Shown: in pieces, positions 1-11,288 of the stretch
How positions within the stretch are numbered: position 1 is the first letter of the stretch
Layout of the letters: each line of letters starts with the position of its first letter
From: Mallotus nudiflorus
Taxonomy: Eukaryota; Streptophyta; Magnoliopsida; Malpighiales; Euphorbiaceae
Length of the DNA stretch: 64,000 nt
Assembly (NCBI GenBank): GCA_947683625.1
Contig: CANTUR010000340.1
Span: 1,240,001-1,304,000 of the forward strand
Direction: 5' to 3'
Notes under the pieces: model-generated
Told to the model about the DNA's origin: nothing
The model's database searches: none
The model's input: only the letters and a program-made list of their open reading frames with translations
Position numbers and translations under genes: made by a program

Positions 1-830
1 AGTAGTCTTTTTTATACATTAGGGATAATAAGGAAAGTCATCCTCTAAAAAATCATTGACGGTTGGATGAGGAAGAACCCCAAACTTGTAAGCCTAGATA
101 TGGAACAAACAAGCAAAAGACAAAGAGCAAAAGGACATAAATAAGAGCTCTCACTCACATTCAATATAAATAATCATCAACAAATCCTCAAGCCTCCTCG
201 GCATGCTACATCTAGACCCAAGTACATAGTACCCCAGTAGTATCTTGATAAGCTATCTAGGTCCCTTAGAATAAGTGACAATCACAGATTACCCGTGCCC
301 AAAGAATTTGAGAAGATGGCAACACTCAATAAGTAGAACAAAAAACATTGAGCCAACTGCTCTAAAGAAATATAGCCAAAGTCATACTTTGTTTACACAA
401 AAGAAATAAACTCGGTATAATAAGTGGGGTACGAACAACCCAACTTTGTAGGGGAAACTACCATGACCAGCTCCTTAATGAGGTGTTTCCTCACCACAGT
501 AGAACATACCTCCTCATTGAAAGGGGATAAGCTCTTTGGAAAAGCCCAAACATGTGATAGTAATAAAGTCTAGAGGATGATAGTCATCTCCTCAAAAAGT
601 AAGTGGAATGAATGTGTCATATCCATCCACTACTCAATTAATGTAACTTGATGAATAAGAGTTATAAGAAAATATAGTAAAAGTCCCATCAAAGCCCCTT
701 CCTACAACCACCTACTTCATGCATAATGAAAAACCTTGATAGCACAGACTAACTCTATTAAAAGTGCTAGGCAATACAGTAGTGGATCTACGAGGTTGCA
801 AATAATAGGTATGCTATCAAACACTCACAT
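1..830 (-). pseudogene. Plant mobile domain (PMD) protein relic
   Basis: Read on the minus strand, several frames give pieces typical of the plant mobile domain found in MAIN-like genes and in plant transposons and retrotransposons: a FEEMTIIL-like segment near 575-600 (usual family pattern EMTITL), a hydrophobic LAQCFLFYLLSVAIFSNSLG segment near 300-360 (family pattern ARAxLLYLIGxTLFAxxSG), and YYWGTMYLGLD near 215-245 (family pattern YxWGxAxLAxLY). Frames shift and many stops interrupt, so it is dead. It runs off the left edge. It could be the extra antisense ORF of a retroelement, a MULE-captured gene or a host gene remnant; the flanks do not decide. Confidence 0.5.
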
Positions 831-2370
831 AATTAGTAAATACCAAAGCATCTTCACTTTTGTTGTTCAACAGGAATGAAAAATGAACATCAATGCAAGG
901 AATATAGAAACTAAGCGAAACATTCCAATAAGAGCTATAATTAAGCCTATAAAGTAAGAGCTATAAATGACTACAACAAGTGCTGATAGTGAGAGCTATA
1001 ACTACTTTAGTCAGAATAATAAAGCAAGGGCTACTACCAACTGACATTTACAATAAAAGCTACAATCAAAATTATAAGCTAACAGTAAGAGCTACAATGA
1101 CCTCAGTCAGAGTTACATGCAAAATGGCAAGAGCTAGTAAACAACAAAGCAAGACCTAATAAACAATGTGACAATAGCCATAATTAAGACAATCAGAGAT
1201 GCAAACATTATAGCAAGAGCTGAAGAATCTTAAGTAGGAGTAGAATAAGGGTCATATAGAAATAGATAGTGAACAAGAGCAATTAAGATAGCAAAGCAAC
1301 ACACACAGTAAAGGTCACTTTGGAAAGAAAATGGAAAATATAAAATAAGGAATAACTGATTTGGTGATGATGAATGGCCCGAGTATAAGTCTTTAAATCG
1401 TAAACTATAAGGATTGGCCCTTCTTGGAAGAGTTTGAATGATCGATAAGTCTAAAAGCTAGATGAAGCACTAGCATTAGCCGTTATAGCAGAAGTCCCTA
1501 CATAAGCTCCAGTAACCTCCATATAGTCATCTCAATATCCAAGTCATCAATATCAAAGGCCATGATTCTCAGGAATATTAGGGAAGTCCATATTGTAGAA
1601 GTAGAAACAAAGAAGAAAAGCACTTCTACAACTGAAGACCATCAAAGAAAAGTGAAGAAAGACCAAGAAGAATGAGCAAAAACCTCCCCAAACTCAATGT
1701 TCTTTTAGAAGCATGGGAGGGGGAAGAGAATATATGGTCATGAGCTCTAGTGCATGGTCACAGGCACACACTTTGAGGCAGGAACACATGCACTCTAAGA
1801 CTTTGCACCCTCATTACTTAAGTACTGAACCTCCATTTGAGCATAAGACATGCACTAAAAAGCACACTGTTATGGGTTTCACCTTTATAAAGACACTATG
1901 TGCATCATCACTATTTTGAAAGAACTTAGCACTTTCCGAAAGAGGAAAAATAGAGAAAATTTCATGAAGATATCACATTCACATATCATTAAAATGACAT
2001 CAATAACATCAATGACATCATCATTGCATTATCATTATTTAGCAACATTTTCATCCACATTACATCATTCACACCCATAAAAGATAGACCCGAGACTACA
2101 TAATAACATGCAAGGTGCTACACATACAACTATACCTACAGTCACTATAGGTAGAACTGTATTCACTATAGTGAGAAATATAGATGCCACAACAAAAGCT
2201 ATAAACATCTCAATAAGGGCAGCCAAAATCCTTAAGTTTTTGATAAGTGCAAGACTATTAAAAGGGAAATGCAACTATGATAAAGCAGAAGAAGCAGTAC
2301 AACAAAAGGGGAAATGTGATTACACCAATAAGTAAGAGTATGGAGCATCAATTTGATGAAAACAATGCAA
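831..2370. other. Decayed stretch with degenerate AGAGCTATAA repeats
   Basis: No gene is supported here. From about 900 to 1330 the decamer AGAGCTATAA and close variants (GCAAGAGCTACAA, GTGAGAGCTATAAC) recur every 25-45 bases with poor conservation. On the minus strand an ATG at 1563-1561 opens a 21-codon acidic frame (MAFDIDDLDIEM) that may be the start of the PMD protein at 1-830, with the repeat zone as intron or decayed spacer. The short ORFs here look like chance. Confidence 0.3.
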
Positions 2371-2840
2371 TAACAGGGAAGTCAGAACTTACCTTGGCTT
2401 AGAATCATTATTTAAACACATAACCAATACTAACTATAATTCTTTTATTTTCCTTATAGGTTAACGCAACTATGCAAGTCAAAGTCAATCCAAGTATGTA
2501 AAGGTGAAAGTTGCATATAAAGCACTATAACAAGAGTTATACAACATCGTAAGTACTACACCCATAGCAAAAGCTATAATTACAACCATAGTCATAACCA
2601 TAACTGCAAAGGGAAGTCAAAACGTACCTTGGATTTGAATCATCATTTAAACACATAGTCAATACTAACTACAATTCTTTTATTTTCCTTATAAGTTAAT
2701 GCAATTGTGCAAGTCAAAGCCAATCCAAGTATGTAAAGGTGAAAGTCGCTTATAAAGCACTATAATAAGAGTTATACAACATCACAAGTACTACAACCAT
2801 AGCAAAAGCTATAATTACAACCATAGGCATAACCACAACC
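2371..2840. repeat. Tandem duplication, period 235 bp
   Basis: Two copies of a block of about 235 bp lie head to tail. ACCTTGGCTT at 2391 pairs with ACCTTGGATT at 2626, followed in both by AACACATA, CAATACTAACTA, TTCTTTTATTTTCCTTATA and GTATGTAAAGGTGAAAGT at the same spacing. They differ at scattered positions, so the duplication is old. No coding function is seen. Confidence 0.85.
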
Positions 2841-3040
2841 GTAAGGATATGACAAGGGCTATAGTTTTGAAGCATGAAACATGCAATAACAATGGTGCCA
2901 TCACTAATAGTTAATGGAGACACTAGTAGTAAGAAAAATGGAAAACTTAAAATGCCACCTCTATCATTGCCTCTATACGGGGAGTGCCCTCCTCCTTCTC
3001 TCTTTAATACATGCATCTGCATTTGCACTCATATATTTAA

Positions 3041-3174
<134 letters not shown>

Positions 3175-3176
3175 TT

Positions 3177-3839
3177 GCTCCAATACCATATTAAGAATGT
3201 ATGTGTCTACTACTGTAATCCTAATAATTTATTATACAAACAATTTCCTAAATTTATTATCATGTCAATTATTAAATTTTCTACAGCATTACCTTCTATA
3301 CTATGATTATTATGTAATTCTTTATAGTTACAAAATATTGTATTACTATTAAAATCTTGACTTATTTGTTCATTATTACTACTAATTCCTATTAACAAAT
3401 GTTCAAATTTTCTTTTCATTTTTTCTGGAATTTTTGCAAATTCTCTTCTCAACCTCTGATATCATATTAAGAATGCATGTATAGAAGACAGACAAATTGT
3501 CAAATGATAGGCAAACTATAAAAAATTCACAGCATAAATTAAAAATTCTCAAAACAAAATTAAAATAACTATGAATAATTAACCCATACAAACATTCAAA
3601 CCATGGATCAAAAAATATAGAAACAGTAAGAGAACTTACAAAGAGATAGTTTCCTACACACAAATATTATAAAGACTTGTAGTAATTTTATTCATGAAAT
3701 TTTTTCTTACTTCCAATCTCTACAAGACAAGTTTCTACAAAATTCTACACCAATTAATTTTGACACATGGCTTGGCTATTAATCCTAATTTTCTACACCT
3801 AAATTAGGCTTTTTTGACTATTATTTTTTAGATCTAACA
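3177..3839 (-). mobile_element. Possible small LTR-element remnant with two primer-site-like motifs
   Basis: Two sites read on the minus strand resemble the initiator-Met primer site TGGTATCAGAGC: TGGTATTGGAGC (3188-3177) and TGATATCAGAGG (3464-3453). Each is followed on the plus strand by the same TATTAAGAATG stretch (3190 and 3465), as if two LTR ends. The second could be the end of an LTR reaching to the TCTAACA at 3833-3839, which would give TGTTAGATCT as its minus-strand start. A frame at 3452-3210 (80 codons) starts just after the second site and has no family I recognise. Confidence 0.3.
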
Positions 3840-5148
3840 TTTGGCACTAGACTTGTCTAATTTTTACATTTTCACTTATCTAATATCTAACACTTGGCTC
3901 TACACTTGTCTAATTTTTATATTCTCTAATATCTCTTTTCTTTTTTTTTATTATAAAGAAAAAATAAGGGAAAAATTGCAAATAAATTTTTTTATCTATA
4001 ATTGTTTATGATTAGTTTATTAGTTATCTTTATTCATATTTAGCTTCTAAACCCTAGAAGGCTATTGTAGAGCACATAAAGATATAATAATAATAAGTAA
4101 TAGTGTTTTAGTTATCTTTATTTTTAGTTATCTTAGTGTAAGAGACAAACTGCTTTTTGATTTAAGAGTTGCATTCATTTATAGGAACAAAACTCTACAT
4201 GTATGATAGGAAGATTATAAGCATCATAGAACTTAGTAACTAAAACACTATTGTGTAGAATTAAAAAAAACACTATTATTATTATTATTAGTAGCTTTTT
4301 CTTGCACTTATGCAAACTTCATCTATGCCACGAATTGCATATATTAGATTTGAGTGAGCTGATTCTGATTATTGTAGTCTCCCTTTAATGCCTATTTCAT
4401 AATTTTTGAAAGTATGATCTACAGCTCTTAGGACCTTTTAAATTTTAATCAACTTAATGCTTGCATATCACCTGGATGGATGAAGAACTTGTAAGAAAAA
4501 ACTTATAAAGGACATCGATGGACAAGATAAATTACAATTATCAAGACATCTTTCATATGGGTCTGTGATATCAAGACTATACCTATCTACTCCAATGCTA
4601 AAAAATGAGTAAGAGTATCAAAAGAGACCCTCTTATGCTATTCACACTGAGTAATGTGAGAAAGGCAGGAAATACTAAAGGGGGAACACAAAAAGAAAAT
4701 AAATGCAGGAAAATTAAAGGCAAGGGATACTAAAGAAAGGCAATCCTTGCAAAAAAAGAAAAAAAAGAAGTAATGTATGGTAAACTATCACTTTCCTGCT
4801 CAAAAGCCTTTTGATAATTGAAATTTATCTTATTTATCTACATTCTTTATAAAGTTTCATCTCACTACACTCTTCAGAAGTTCACTTGGTAGTACAATTA
4901 GTCTTGGCCATGATTTTTGGATCATATTCTTGAATTACTAAGATCAGTATTAACTTGAGACCATTATAGTTAAAAAAATTCAAACACTCTAATACATAAG
5001 ACTCTTGTGATCAATGAATCAATAGCAAGAATGCAAGAATAGAAACACTTAATTAACCATGACTAATGAATAAAATCCCTTGAACAAAATTCATAAATAA
5101 AGTTAAAATGCATGCTCCTCACATGTTCATACAAGCCTTCTCAAAACT
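3840..5148. other. No gene seen; one short direct repeat
   Basis: AT-rich sequence without supported coding. A 53-bp-period direct repeat is visible: TCTAACATTTGGC at 3833 and TCTAACACTTGGC at 3886, each followed by ACTTGTCTAATTTTTA. The rest shows only short chance frames. Confidence 0.6.
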
Positions 5149-5495
5149 TGATAAGTTCATATTTTGTGCATATTTATAGTTAGTTTTTCATTAGTTTTTA
5201 CTTCATGTGGTATATTTATTTAGTTTATCATAGTTAAAATAAGTTAGTTTAGGGTTATAGGTTAGTGTCTTGCATGTTATGTTAATAAAAGCATATTTCA
5301 TGTTAGTTTACTTAGGTTTGCATTTGCATATAGGTTTAGGTTCTTTAGAGTTTCATTTAATAAGTTTATATGTGGAATTTAGTTTTTTTCTTATGTTTCT
5401 CTTTATGTGTTTAGGTTTAGAGGCTTGGAGTTTGAATCAGGAGCATTGGAACATGAATTGGAGCTTAAAATCCAAGGATGAGTTGCCTAGAGAAG

Positions 5496-5635
5496 GGTAA
5501 CGGCCGTTACCAAGTGTCTGAGAGGAAGGAAAAATAGGATTGAAGATCATAACAGGAGTTACATATGTGTAACGACTGTTAGGGGTTGGTTGCGAGTTGG
5601 GTAACAGTCATTACACTTGGATAATGACCGTTACC
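5496..5635. promoter_or_regulatory. Cluster of TAACGGCCGTTA-type palindromes in the LTR
   Basis: A perfect 16-bp palindrome GGTAACGGCCGTTACC lies at 5496-5511. Degenerate relatives follow at 5569-5581 (GTAACGACTGTTA), 5600-5614 (GGTAACAGTCATTAC) and 5622-5635 (TAATGACCGTTACC). All are upstream of the TATA box of this LTR, in U3. The AACGG core is that of plant MSA/MYB3R and other MYB sites; regulatory action is inferred only. Confidence 0.5.
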
Positions 5636-5924
5636 GGGCGATTGCGCAATTCAAGTTTGAGCACGCTTGAGTATTTTGAGCATAACTTTTTGTGCTAAAC
5701 TCAGAATGAGGAAATTCAAGATGATTTGGAAAGATAAGAAGGAATGATACAAGTTTCATGAAGATTCAAAGACCTAGTTCATTCATATTGAAGGGATAAA
5801 GTTTTAAGGAAGTTAGCTGACCTGCATAGAGTGAGAAACAATCCTAATTTAATTAGGATTGTGTTTTTTTTTTTGGAAACCTAACTTATTCCTATTCTAA
5901 GAGGGATGAATTTTTGGGACTTGA

Positions 5925-5932
5925 TATATAAG
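5925..5932 (+). promoter_or_regulatory. TATA box of solo LTR
   Basis: TATATAAG within GATATATAAGGAAAAATA, about 775 bp into the LTR. It is a good TATA candidate for the U3/R border. Confidence 0.55.
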
Positions 5933-6723
5933 GAAAAATATGGGAAAGAAGAAACACACATAGGAGGCATAATAAAAAAAAACTAAGAGACAAGGGAAGA
6001 TCAACGAGGCTAAAAGATCAAAAAGAGTTTTTATTTAATTTCTTCCTCATCTTTCTATTATTCTTTTAGAACATGTATTTGTTATCTAAAATAACTATAT
6101 GTGGCTAATTTTTCTATTTAGGGTTTAGGAATAGGAGTAGCCATTCCAATTTGTAATGAACACGAGATTTTATTAATGTAATTTGAATTTTCAGTTAATC
6201 TTATAAGTTGTGATTATTTCATGCTTTCATTCTTGGTCAGCTTATTGCATGTTATGGATGATTTTCACCAACGAGAGTTAGGGAATTTCATTATCTTAAA
6301 TCTCATAAGACTTAAATAACTTGACCATGAGAGTAGGTGAGCTTTAAGGGGAACCATGATTATGGACAGGGTTTACGGTGGTAGAATAATTATTTGAGAG
6401 CTTAATGAGCTTAGATTAATTCCTTAATCATGAGAGTAGTTTAATTCTTAATCTTTGCATGCTTAATTGAATTTGAGAGAATCATGAGGTGTTTAAGAAC
6501 AATTACCCTTAACTGAATTCAAATGTCCTTTTTATTAAATTGTGTTCATGAATATATTGGAATGGTGAAACTAGACCTAGGCTCTAAGATTTAATTATTT
6601 GATTTTACCTTATATTAGATTACTGAATTATTTAATTTAATTTCACTTATATTTAATTTGCTAGCTGAGAATTTAAATAAGAATATTGGTAATTAGTATC
6701 CAGTCTTCGAAGGAATGATATCT

Positions 6724-6765
6724 ATTTGCTACACTTCTTGATCCATTTGCTACACTTCTTGATCC
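6724..6765. repeat. 21-bp perfect tandem duplication in U5
   Basis: ATTTGCTACACTTCTTGATCC occurs twice without a gap (6724-6744 and 6745-6765) near the 3' end of the solo LTR. Confidence 0.95.
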
Positions 6766-6951
6766 ATACACTTGTGGGTTTTGTAGACAACAAGACTTCA
6801 AGCTATAAAACTCCAAGAGTCATCATCACTAAACATGATTGAGAAAGAACTCTAGTCATAACAAGGGATCTGATCCTAAAAGAAAAAAAAAGAAGAAAAT
6901 GACATCTTGCACTAATCACACTGATCAACCAATTAGTTTTCCCTAAGACTG

Positions 6952-7300
6952 GAGGAGGTCATAGTGGCATGATTTATTTTTCCTGACATCAAAGGAGGTT
7001 ATAGTGGCATAATTTTATTTGCCTGACACAAGAAGAGGTTATAGTGGCATGATTTTGTTTCGCCTGACATTGGAAGAGGTTATAATGGTATAATTTTATT
7101 CGCCTGACACCTGCAGGAGGTTATAGTGGCATGAATTTTTTTTTCCTAACATCAAAAGAGGTTATAGTGGCATGATTTATTTCACCTAACACCAAAGAAG
7201 GTTATAGTGGCATGATTTTATTTGCCTGACATTGGAGAAGGTTATAGTGTCATGATTTTATTCGCCTGACATCGGAGGAAGTTATAATGGAATTACTTCC
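6952..7300. repeat. Minisatellite, about 40-bp unit, about 9 copies
   Basis: Each unit reads roughly GAGGTTATAGTGGCATGATTT followed by TATTTGCCTGACATYRGA. Nine successive units of 40-43 bp can be followed, with point changes and small indels between them. The last copy (from about 7277) is truncated. No coding frame is maintained. Confidence 0.9.
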
Positions 7301-7469
7301 TAACATTAAAAAGGATGTTAGAACCTTTAATATGGCTATGAGAATGTTAAGTACGATGCCTGAAAAGGGTGTTTGTTGCATTTCATACGCATGCTTGCAC
7401 ATCATATGCCTAATTTCATATCAATGTCATATGCTTGCCTCAGTTGCTTAAATCATTCGTGTGAAAACC

Positions 7470-7890
7470 ATATCATTGTATGAATCCTAAATTGCATCAT
7501 TCTGCCTGTATCTCGAATTGCATCATTTTACATGAATCAAAAAATGCATCACAACCACATTCGTATGAAAGTTGCATTCATTATTTCCTGAATCTCAAAA
7601 TCTCATCATGCATTTTGTATTTTATAAAAATTATACTGCACATCTTGCATCTTGCATTGATCACCATCATTTTGTGTGAATCTTGAAATTGCATCCTTGC
7701 ATAAATCCCAAAAAAATTACATATTGCATGAATCCTAAAATTGCATTTTGCGTGAATCCTAAAATTACATCTTTTATGAAACCTAAAATTGCATCTTGCA
7801 TGAATCCCAAAATTGCATCTTGCATGAATCCTGAAATGGCATCCTTGAATGAATCAGAAAATTTCATTTTACATGGATCCTAAAATTGCA
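7470..7890. repeat. Minisatellite, 24-bp unit
   Basis: Degenerate units of AATCCTAAAATTGCATCTTGCATG are tandemly repeated. Between 7700 and 7870 the 24-bp phase is good enough that both strands translate as an eight-residue periodic peptide (plus strand CMNPKIAS-like). Left of 7680 the units are more diverged. The periodic ORFs are a result of the array, not evidence of a gene. Confidence 0.85.
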
Positions 7891-8079
7891 TGTGTCCCAA
7901 ACTACACCTGACATGATGGCCAAGTCACAGAACAACAACAACAATCAAGTCATAACAACACATCACTCAGGTAAGTGCCTCTCTACTCAGAAAATAGTTT
8001 TGGCATCTTTACATTTTACTTTATGTGTATTAACATTAGCACTAGGTGGCCATGCAACACATGTGAAGTAGGGTGCAAC

Positions 8080-9584
8080 TATTATACCTCAAATTCGACT
8101 GTCCCTAAAAAGGTCCAATGATGAAATGAATCCTTAAGATGGCTAGAGTCTGCTCATTTGTAACACCTATGAAGTGTGCAACCTTAAAAAACCTAACCAA
8201 TCCCATTAGTGTGCAAAATTGATCATTGAGCCATTAAGTTATGCCCTGACCTGACGAAATATGAATTATCAGAATAATGAGAGGTTTATTTCACAAAAAT
8301 CCCTCTAAAAATATTTAGTCATTAGGCCGGTGTGTATTTTGTTAGACCGAGACCTAGCTTTGTGAAAAAAAAAATTGACTTTGATAAAACAAGCTTTAGA
8401 AACACATCCAGAAAGCTCCTAAACCTTTAAAAGTGGTCTTAGAATGGTCTAACACAACCTAAGGATTAGTGCGTATCACTCAAAAGTGCGCATAAACACC
8501 CTTAGGTGTCATGTGCTAAAATTGAGGCTGACTGTGGCAAAATAGACTTTAAAAATGCATTCGGAAGGCCCAAAAACCCTTAAACCAATCATAAAATAGC
8601 ATGCATAAAATTTAGAAAGTGTGCATGGAAGCATACCCATGCTTGTGTGGCCATGCGCAAAATCTTTAATATGCTCGTGTGACCATGCCCCTACCACCCT
8701 ATTCTACCCAATTTTACCTATAAATAGACCCCATCACACCCCATTTTGGAAGTGGGAGAGCAAATGGAAACATACACACACTCAAAAAATTGGTACGATT
8801 GAAGGCCCTGGAAACCCCTTTCTAGATAGTTTTTGCTCTCCTATAGCCATTCCCTTAGGTTGTTAGATCCCTTTTCCACTAAACCAAGCCTTATCTTTGT
8901 CAAAGCATGCTTCAAAGGTATACAATCTAGCGTCATTTTACTGTCATTTTGAACCTCTCGATGAGGAAAGCTTAATAATCTCTTAAAGCTAAAGCTCCAA
9001 AACTCACACAAGCTTAGTCGAGTCTAAAGACCACACAATTATTTTAGCACATATATTTTATCTCATTGCATTTTATTTTATTATCGCCAACATTCGAGAA
9101 TATTATTGTGCTTGTGTGACAAGACTATCAAACTTGCATGCTATATGAATAATATGTGCTTTATTATGCTCATTTTATATCATCATTATGCATCATCTAT
9201 TTTTGAAATCATGAAATCACATCATAAATACCAATAATATGAAAATTTCATATCCCAGAATAGAGTCATCATGCTTTTGGTCTAGTTATGACCTCATGCA
9301 TCCTTTATATTATCATCATATATCATTGTAGCATAAATAATCGCTACAAGCATGCATGATCATCCTATTATTCATAAAGTTGAGTAAACTATGTAAATGG
9401 TCATGTTAATCTTTTATATTAGTCATATCCAAATTAGATTTACTTTTTCACAATCTTTCCTTTTCATATGTATTTTATTAGGAAAGTAATGTAATAATTA
9501 AATTTTTAGCTTTATTATATTCCACTATCTGATGTATTATATGAATGCTATACAAACTGTCATTTCCAAAATTAGGGTGTTGCA
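8080..9584 (+). mobile_element. Probable solo LTR, Ty3/gypsy type
   Basis: The left end TATTATACCTCAAATTCG fits a decayed TGTTATACC start and the right end is AAATTAGGGTGTTGCA. Flanks GCAAC and GTAGC agree at 3 of 5 positions, so the TSD is weak. An internal TATA box and CATGCTTGTGTGGCCATGCG-like imperfect palindromes (8638-8690) fit an LTR U3. It may have inserted in the 5' LTR of Tat-A, whose U5-like end lies just right of it. Confidence 0.5.
8719..8726 (+). promoter_or_regulatory. TATA box of the 8080-9584 LTR
   Basis: TATAAATA in CCTATAAATAGACCCC, a strong TATA match. Confidence 0.55.
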
Positions 9585-9923
9585 GTAGCTATACATTGAA
9601 TATCGTATAATGAGAAATAGTAAAAAAATTATACGCTATCCCCCGAACCTAAAAATCTTTACTGGGGACAATACTCACTGAGTGACTTGATGTTGTCCTT
9701 TTTTTTCCTAATTTTTTAAAAATCGAGTGGTGACTCCATAAAATCAAAAGCATCTTATCCACCTCGAGACTAATCATTTGTCCTTATTCAGTAAAGTTGC
9801 CATGTCCCTCAGAAATGTAAAGACCTATATAATGTCCCATAAAAACATACTGCTAACCAAAAGTGAAAGGAAAATTGGTCGCTCACATTTACCAACCCCA
9901 AGTATCATATACTAAAGTTTAAA
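9585..9923 (+). other. Probable 5' LTR end, primer site and leader of Tat-A
   Basis: The stretch has ACTGGGGACAATACTCACTGAGTG (9658 on), and then ATCGAGTGGTGACTCCAT at 9722-9739. In plant Tat elements the primer site often reads TGGCGACTCC or TGGCGCCGTC, two bases after the LTR end, so TGGTGACTCC at 9728 is a candidate decayed site. The LTR start could not be found; it may be cut by the 8080-9584 insertion. Confidence 0.35.
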
Positions 9924-10700
9924 ATGGTGGTTGAATTCTATACTTAATATAATGCTATTTTATGCAAGATGTTTTTTGCCACTCTTACTGACATTGCACA
10001 ATCTTGGTTTAATAATTTGCCTTCTGGTTGCATTAACTCTTATGTTGATCTTAGTAGATTGTTTGTCAATAGTTTTATCTCCAGTATACCAGTATAGTGG
10101 GAAACCTCATGCATAGAGATTATAGTGTAAAAACATTATGGAAATCTGAGGGATTATATTGCTTGCTTTAATATGGAAGCCATTAAAATCCTTAATTTGG
10201 AACATTCCTAAGGCATATAGGCTATTATAAAAGGCATAAAAAACCCTCCATTCTTTAGTTCCTTATTAAAGAATCCACTTGTCAATTTAATGACATTGAT
10301 GAAAAGGATAGAGAAATACATTAGGCAAGATGATGCCTATTGGTCGAGTCGATTCACCCTAAAGAGAAAGGAAGAGTTTGATGATTCTGTTCTTTTTAAG
10401 AGGATAAGGAAAGGGTTAGGAGGACCATTTCCCTAATAGCCCATGCAGAAACCTATTAAGAAGCCTTATACTCCCCTACTAGAGAGTGGCATAACTCTAC
10501 TGAATGTCATAAGGCAAGATGTTGTCATGGTAATCAAAGATAAAGAGTATGTGAAATGGCCATGGTAGATGCCTTCATACCCAAAGAACCGTGATCGGTC
10601 CAAATTTTTTCATTCTCACAAGGCTATGATGCATAATACCAATGAATGTCACCAGTTAATGTTTAAAATATAGAGGCTAGTCAAAGAGGGGCACCTTAAG
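9924..10700 (+). pseudogene. Tat-A gag
   Basis: From ATG at 9924 the frame shows the retrotransposon gag core: FFATLTDIAQSWFNNLPSG, a LSRLFVNSFI segment and LRDYIACFNMEAIKI. These correspond to the capsid fold of Tat gag (SLTGAAxxWYxxLPPGSI ... FxxxF ... SLRDYVxRFN). In-frame stops lie at the TAA after FYT, at the TAG after SSIPV and further on. Near 10600-10700 a NECHQLMFKI and VKEGHLKNFV region matches the cysteine-poor nucleocapsid segment (CxxLKxxIExLIxxGHLxxF). It packages the RNA in functional relatives; here it is dead. Confidence 0.8.
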
Positions 10701-10739
10701 AATTTTGTCCAGAGTAGTGATGATACCATCAGGGGATCT

Positions 10740-11288
10740 ATGGGAGGCATACCGTCAGCATCCATAATGGAAAAAGACAAACAACTTATATTCCCTCCTA
10801 ACACTAGGATCAGAGGTACAATCTATTGGATTGCTAGTAACATGACTTCACCAAATATGGGAATCGGGAACATACACTCAAAACCATCTCAAAAGTTAAA
10901 AGAAAATAATCCATTGTGTACTTGTGTTATCACTTTTGGCCCTAAAGATGGAGATGGTGTCATAACTCCTTATGCTGACTTGATGGTCATTATGGTAGTT
11001 ATTAATTATTTTAAGGTTGAAAAAGCCCTAGTGGATGATGGAAGCTCAGTTAATCTCCTCCCATCTCATGTATTTCAAAAGATGGGTATGAATCGAGAAT
11101 GTTTGATTCTAGCCAAGTCCTCCTTAAAGGGGATACATAATTCCCCTGTCCCAGTTGAAGGAAAGAATGTCTTACCAATCTCTATCAACAAGGAGGATAT
11201 GAGAGGAAATATTGATAAGGGAAGAACCATGATGGTAGAGTTTATGGTAGCCAAGGTCTCAACAGCCTACAAAATTATTATGGGCTAA
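10740..11288 (+). pseudogene. Tat-A aspartic protease
   Basis: A 182-codon open frame holds ITFGPKDGDGVITPYADLMV and then ALVDDGSSVNLLPSHVFQKMG. The second is the retropepsin active-site loop of Tat elements (usual VDNGSSxNIL), so the catalytic Asp is kept. The frame ends STAYKIIMG, matching the usual SAYNAILG end of this domain. It ends at a stop right after that, where the functional polyprotein would continue to RT. Confidence 0.85.

Larger units (their letters stand above)
5149..6792 (+). mobile_element. Solo LTR, Tat/Athila-like Ty3/gypsy
   Basis: The element starts TGATAAGTTCATATTTTG and ends GTAGACAACA. The flanking pentamers AAACT (5144-5148) and AGACT (6793-6797) form a TSD with one mismatch. 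The 3' part (CAGTCTTCGAAGGAATGATA ... GATCCATACACTTGTGGG) resembles the conserved U5 of plant Tat/Athila LTRs (TCTTCGTGGGAACGAT ... GATCCGTACACTTG). No internal region or second LTR is adjacent, so it looks like the product of LTR-LTR recombination. The exact right end is less certain than the left. Confidence 0.7.

Noticed and set aside
7667..7883. Periodic peptides on both strands (CMNPKIAS-like and IxGFMQDA-like), possibly a repeat protein
   Set aside because: Both strands are open because of the 24-bp array; there is no gene structure around it.
6952..7890. CRISPR-like regular repeats
   Set aside because: Repeats are directly adjacent without unique spacers and the DNA is a plant nuclear genome.
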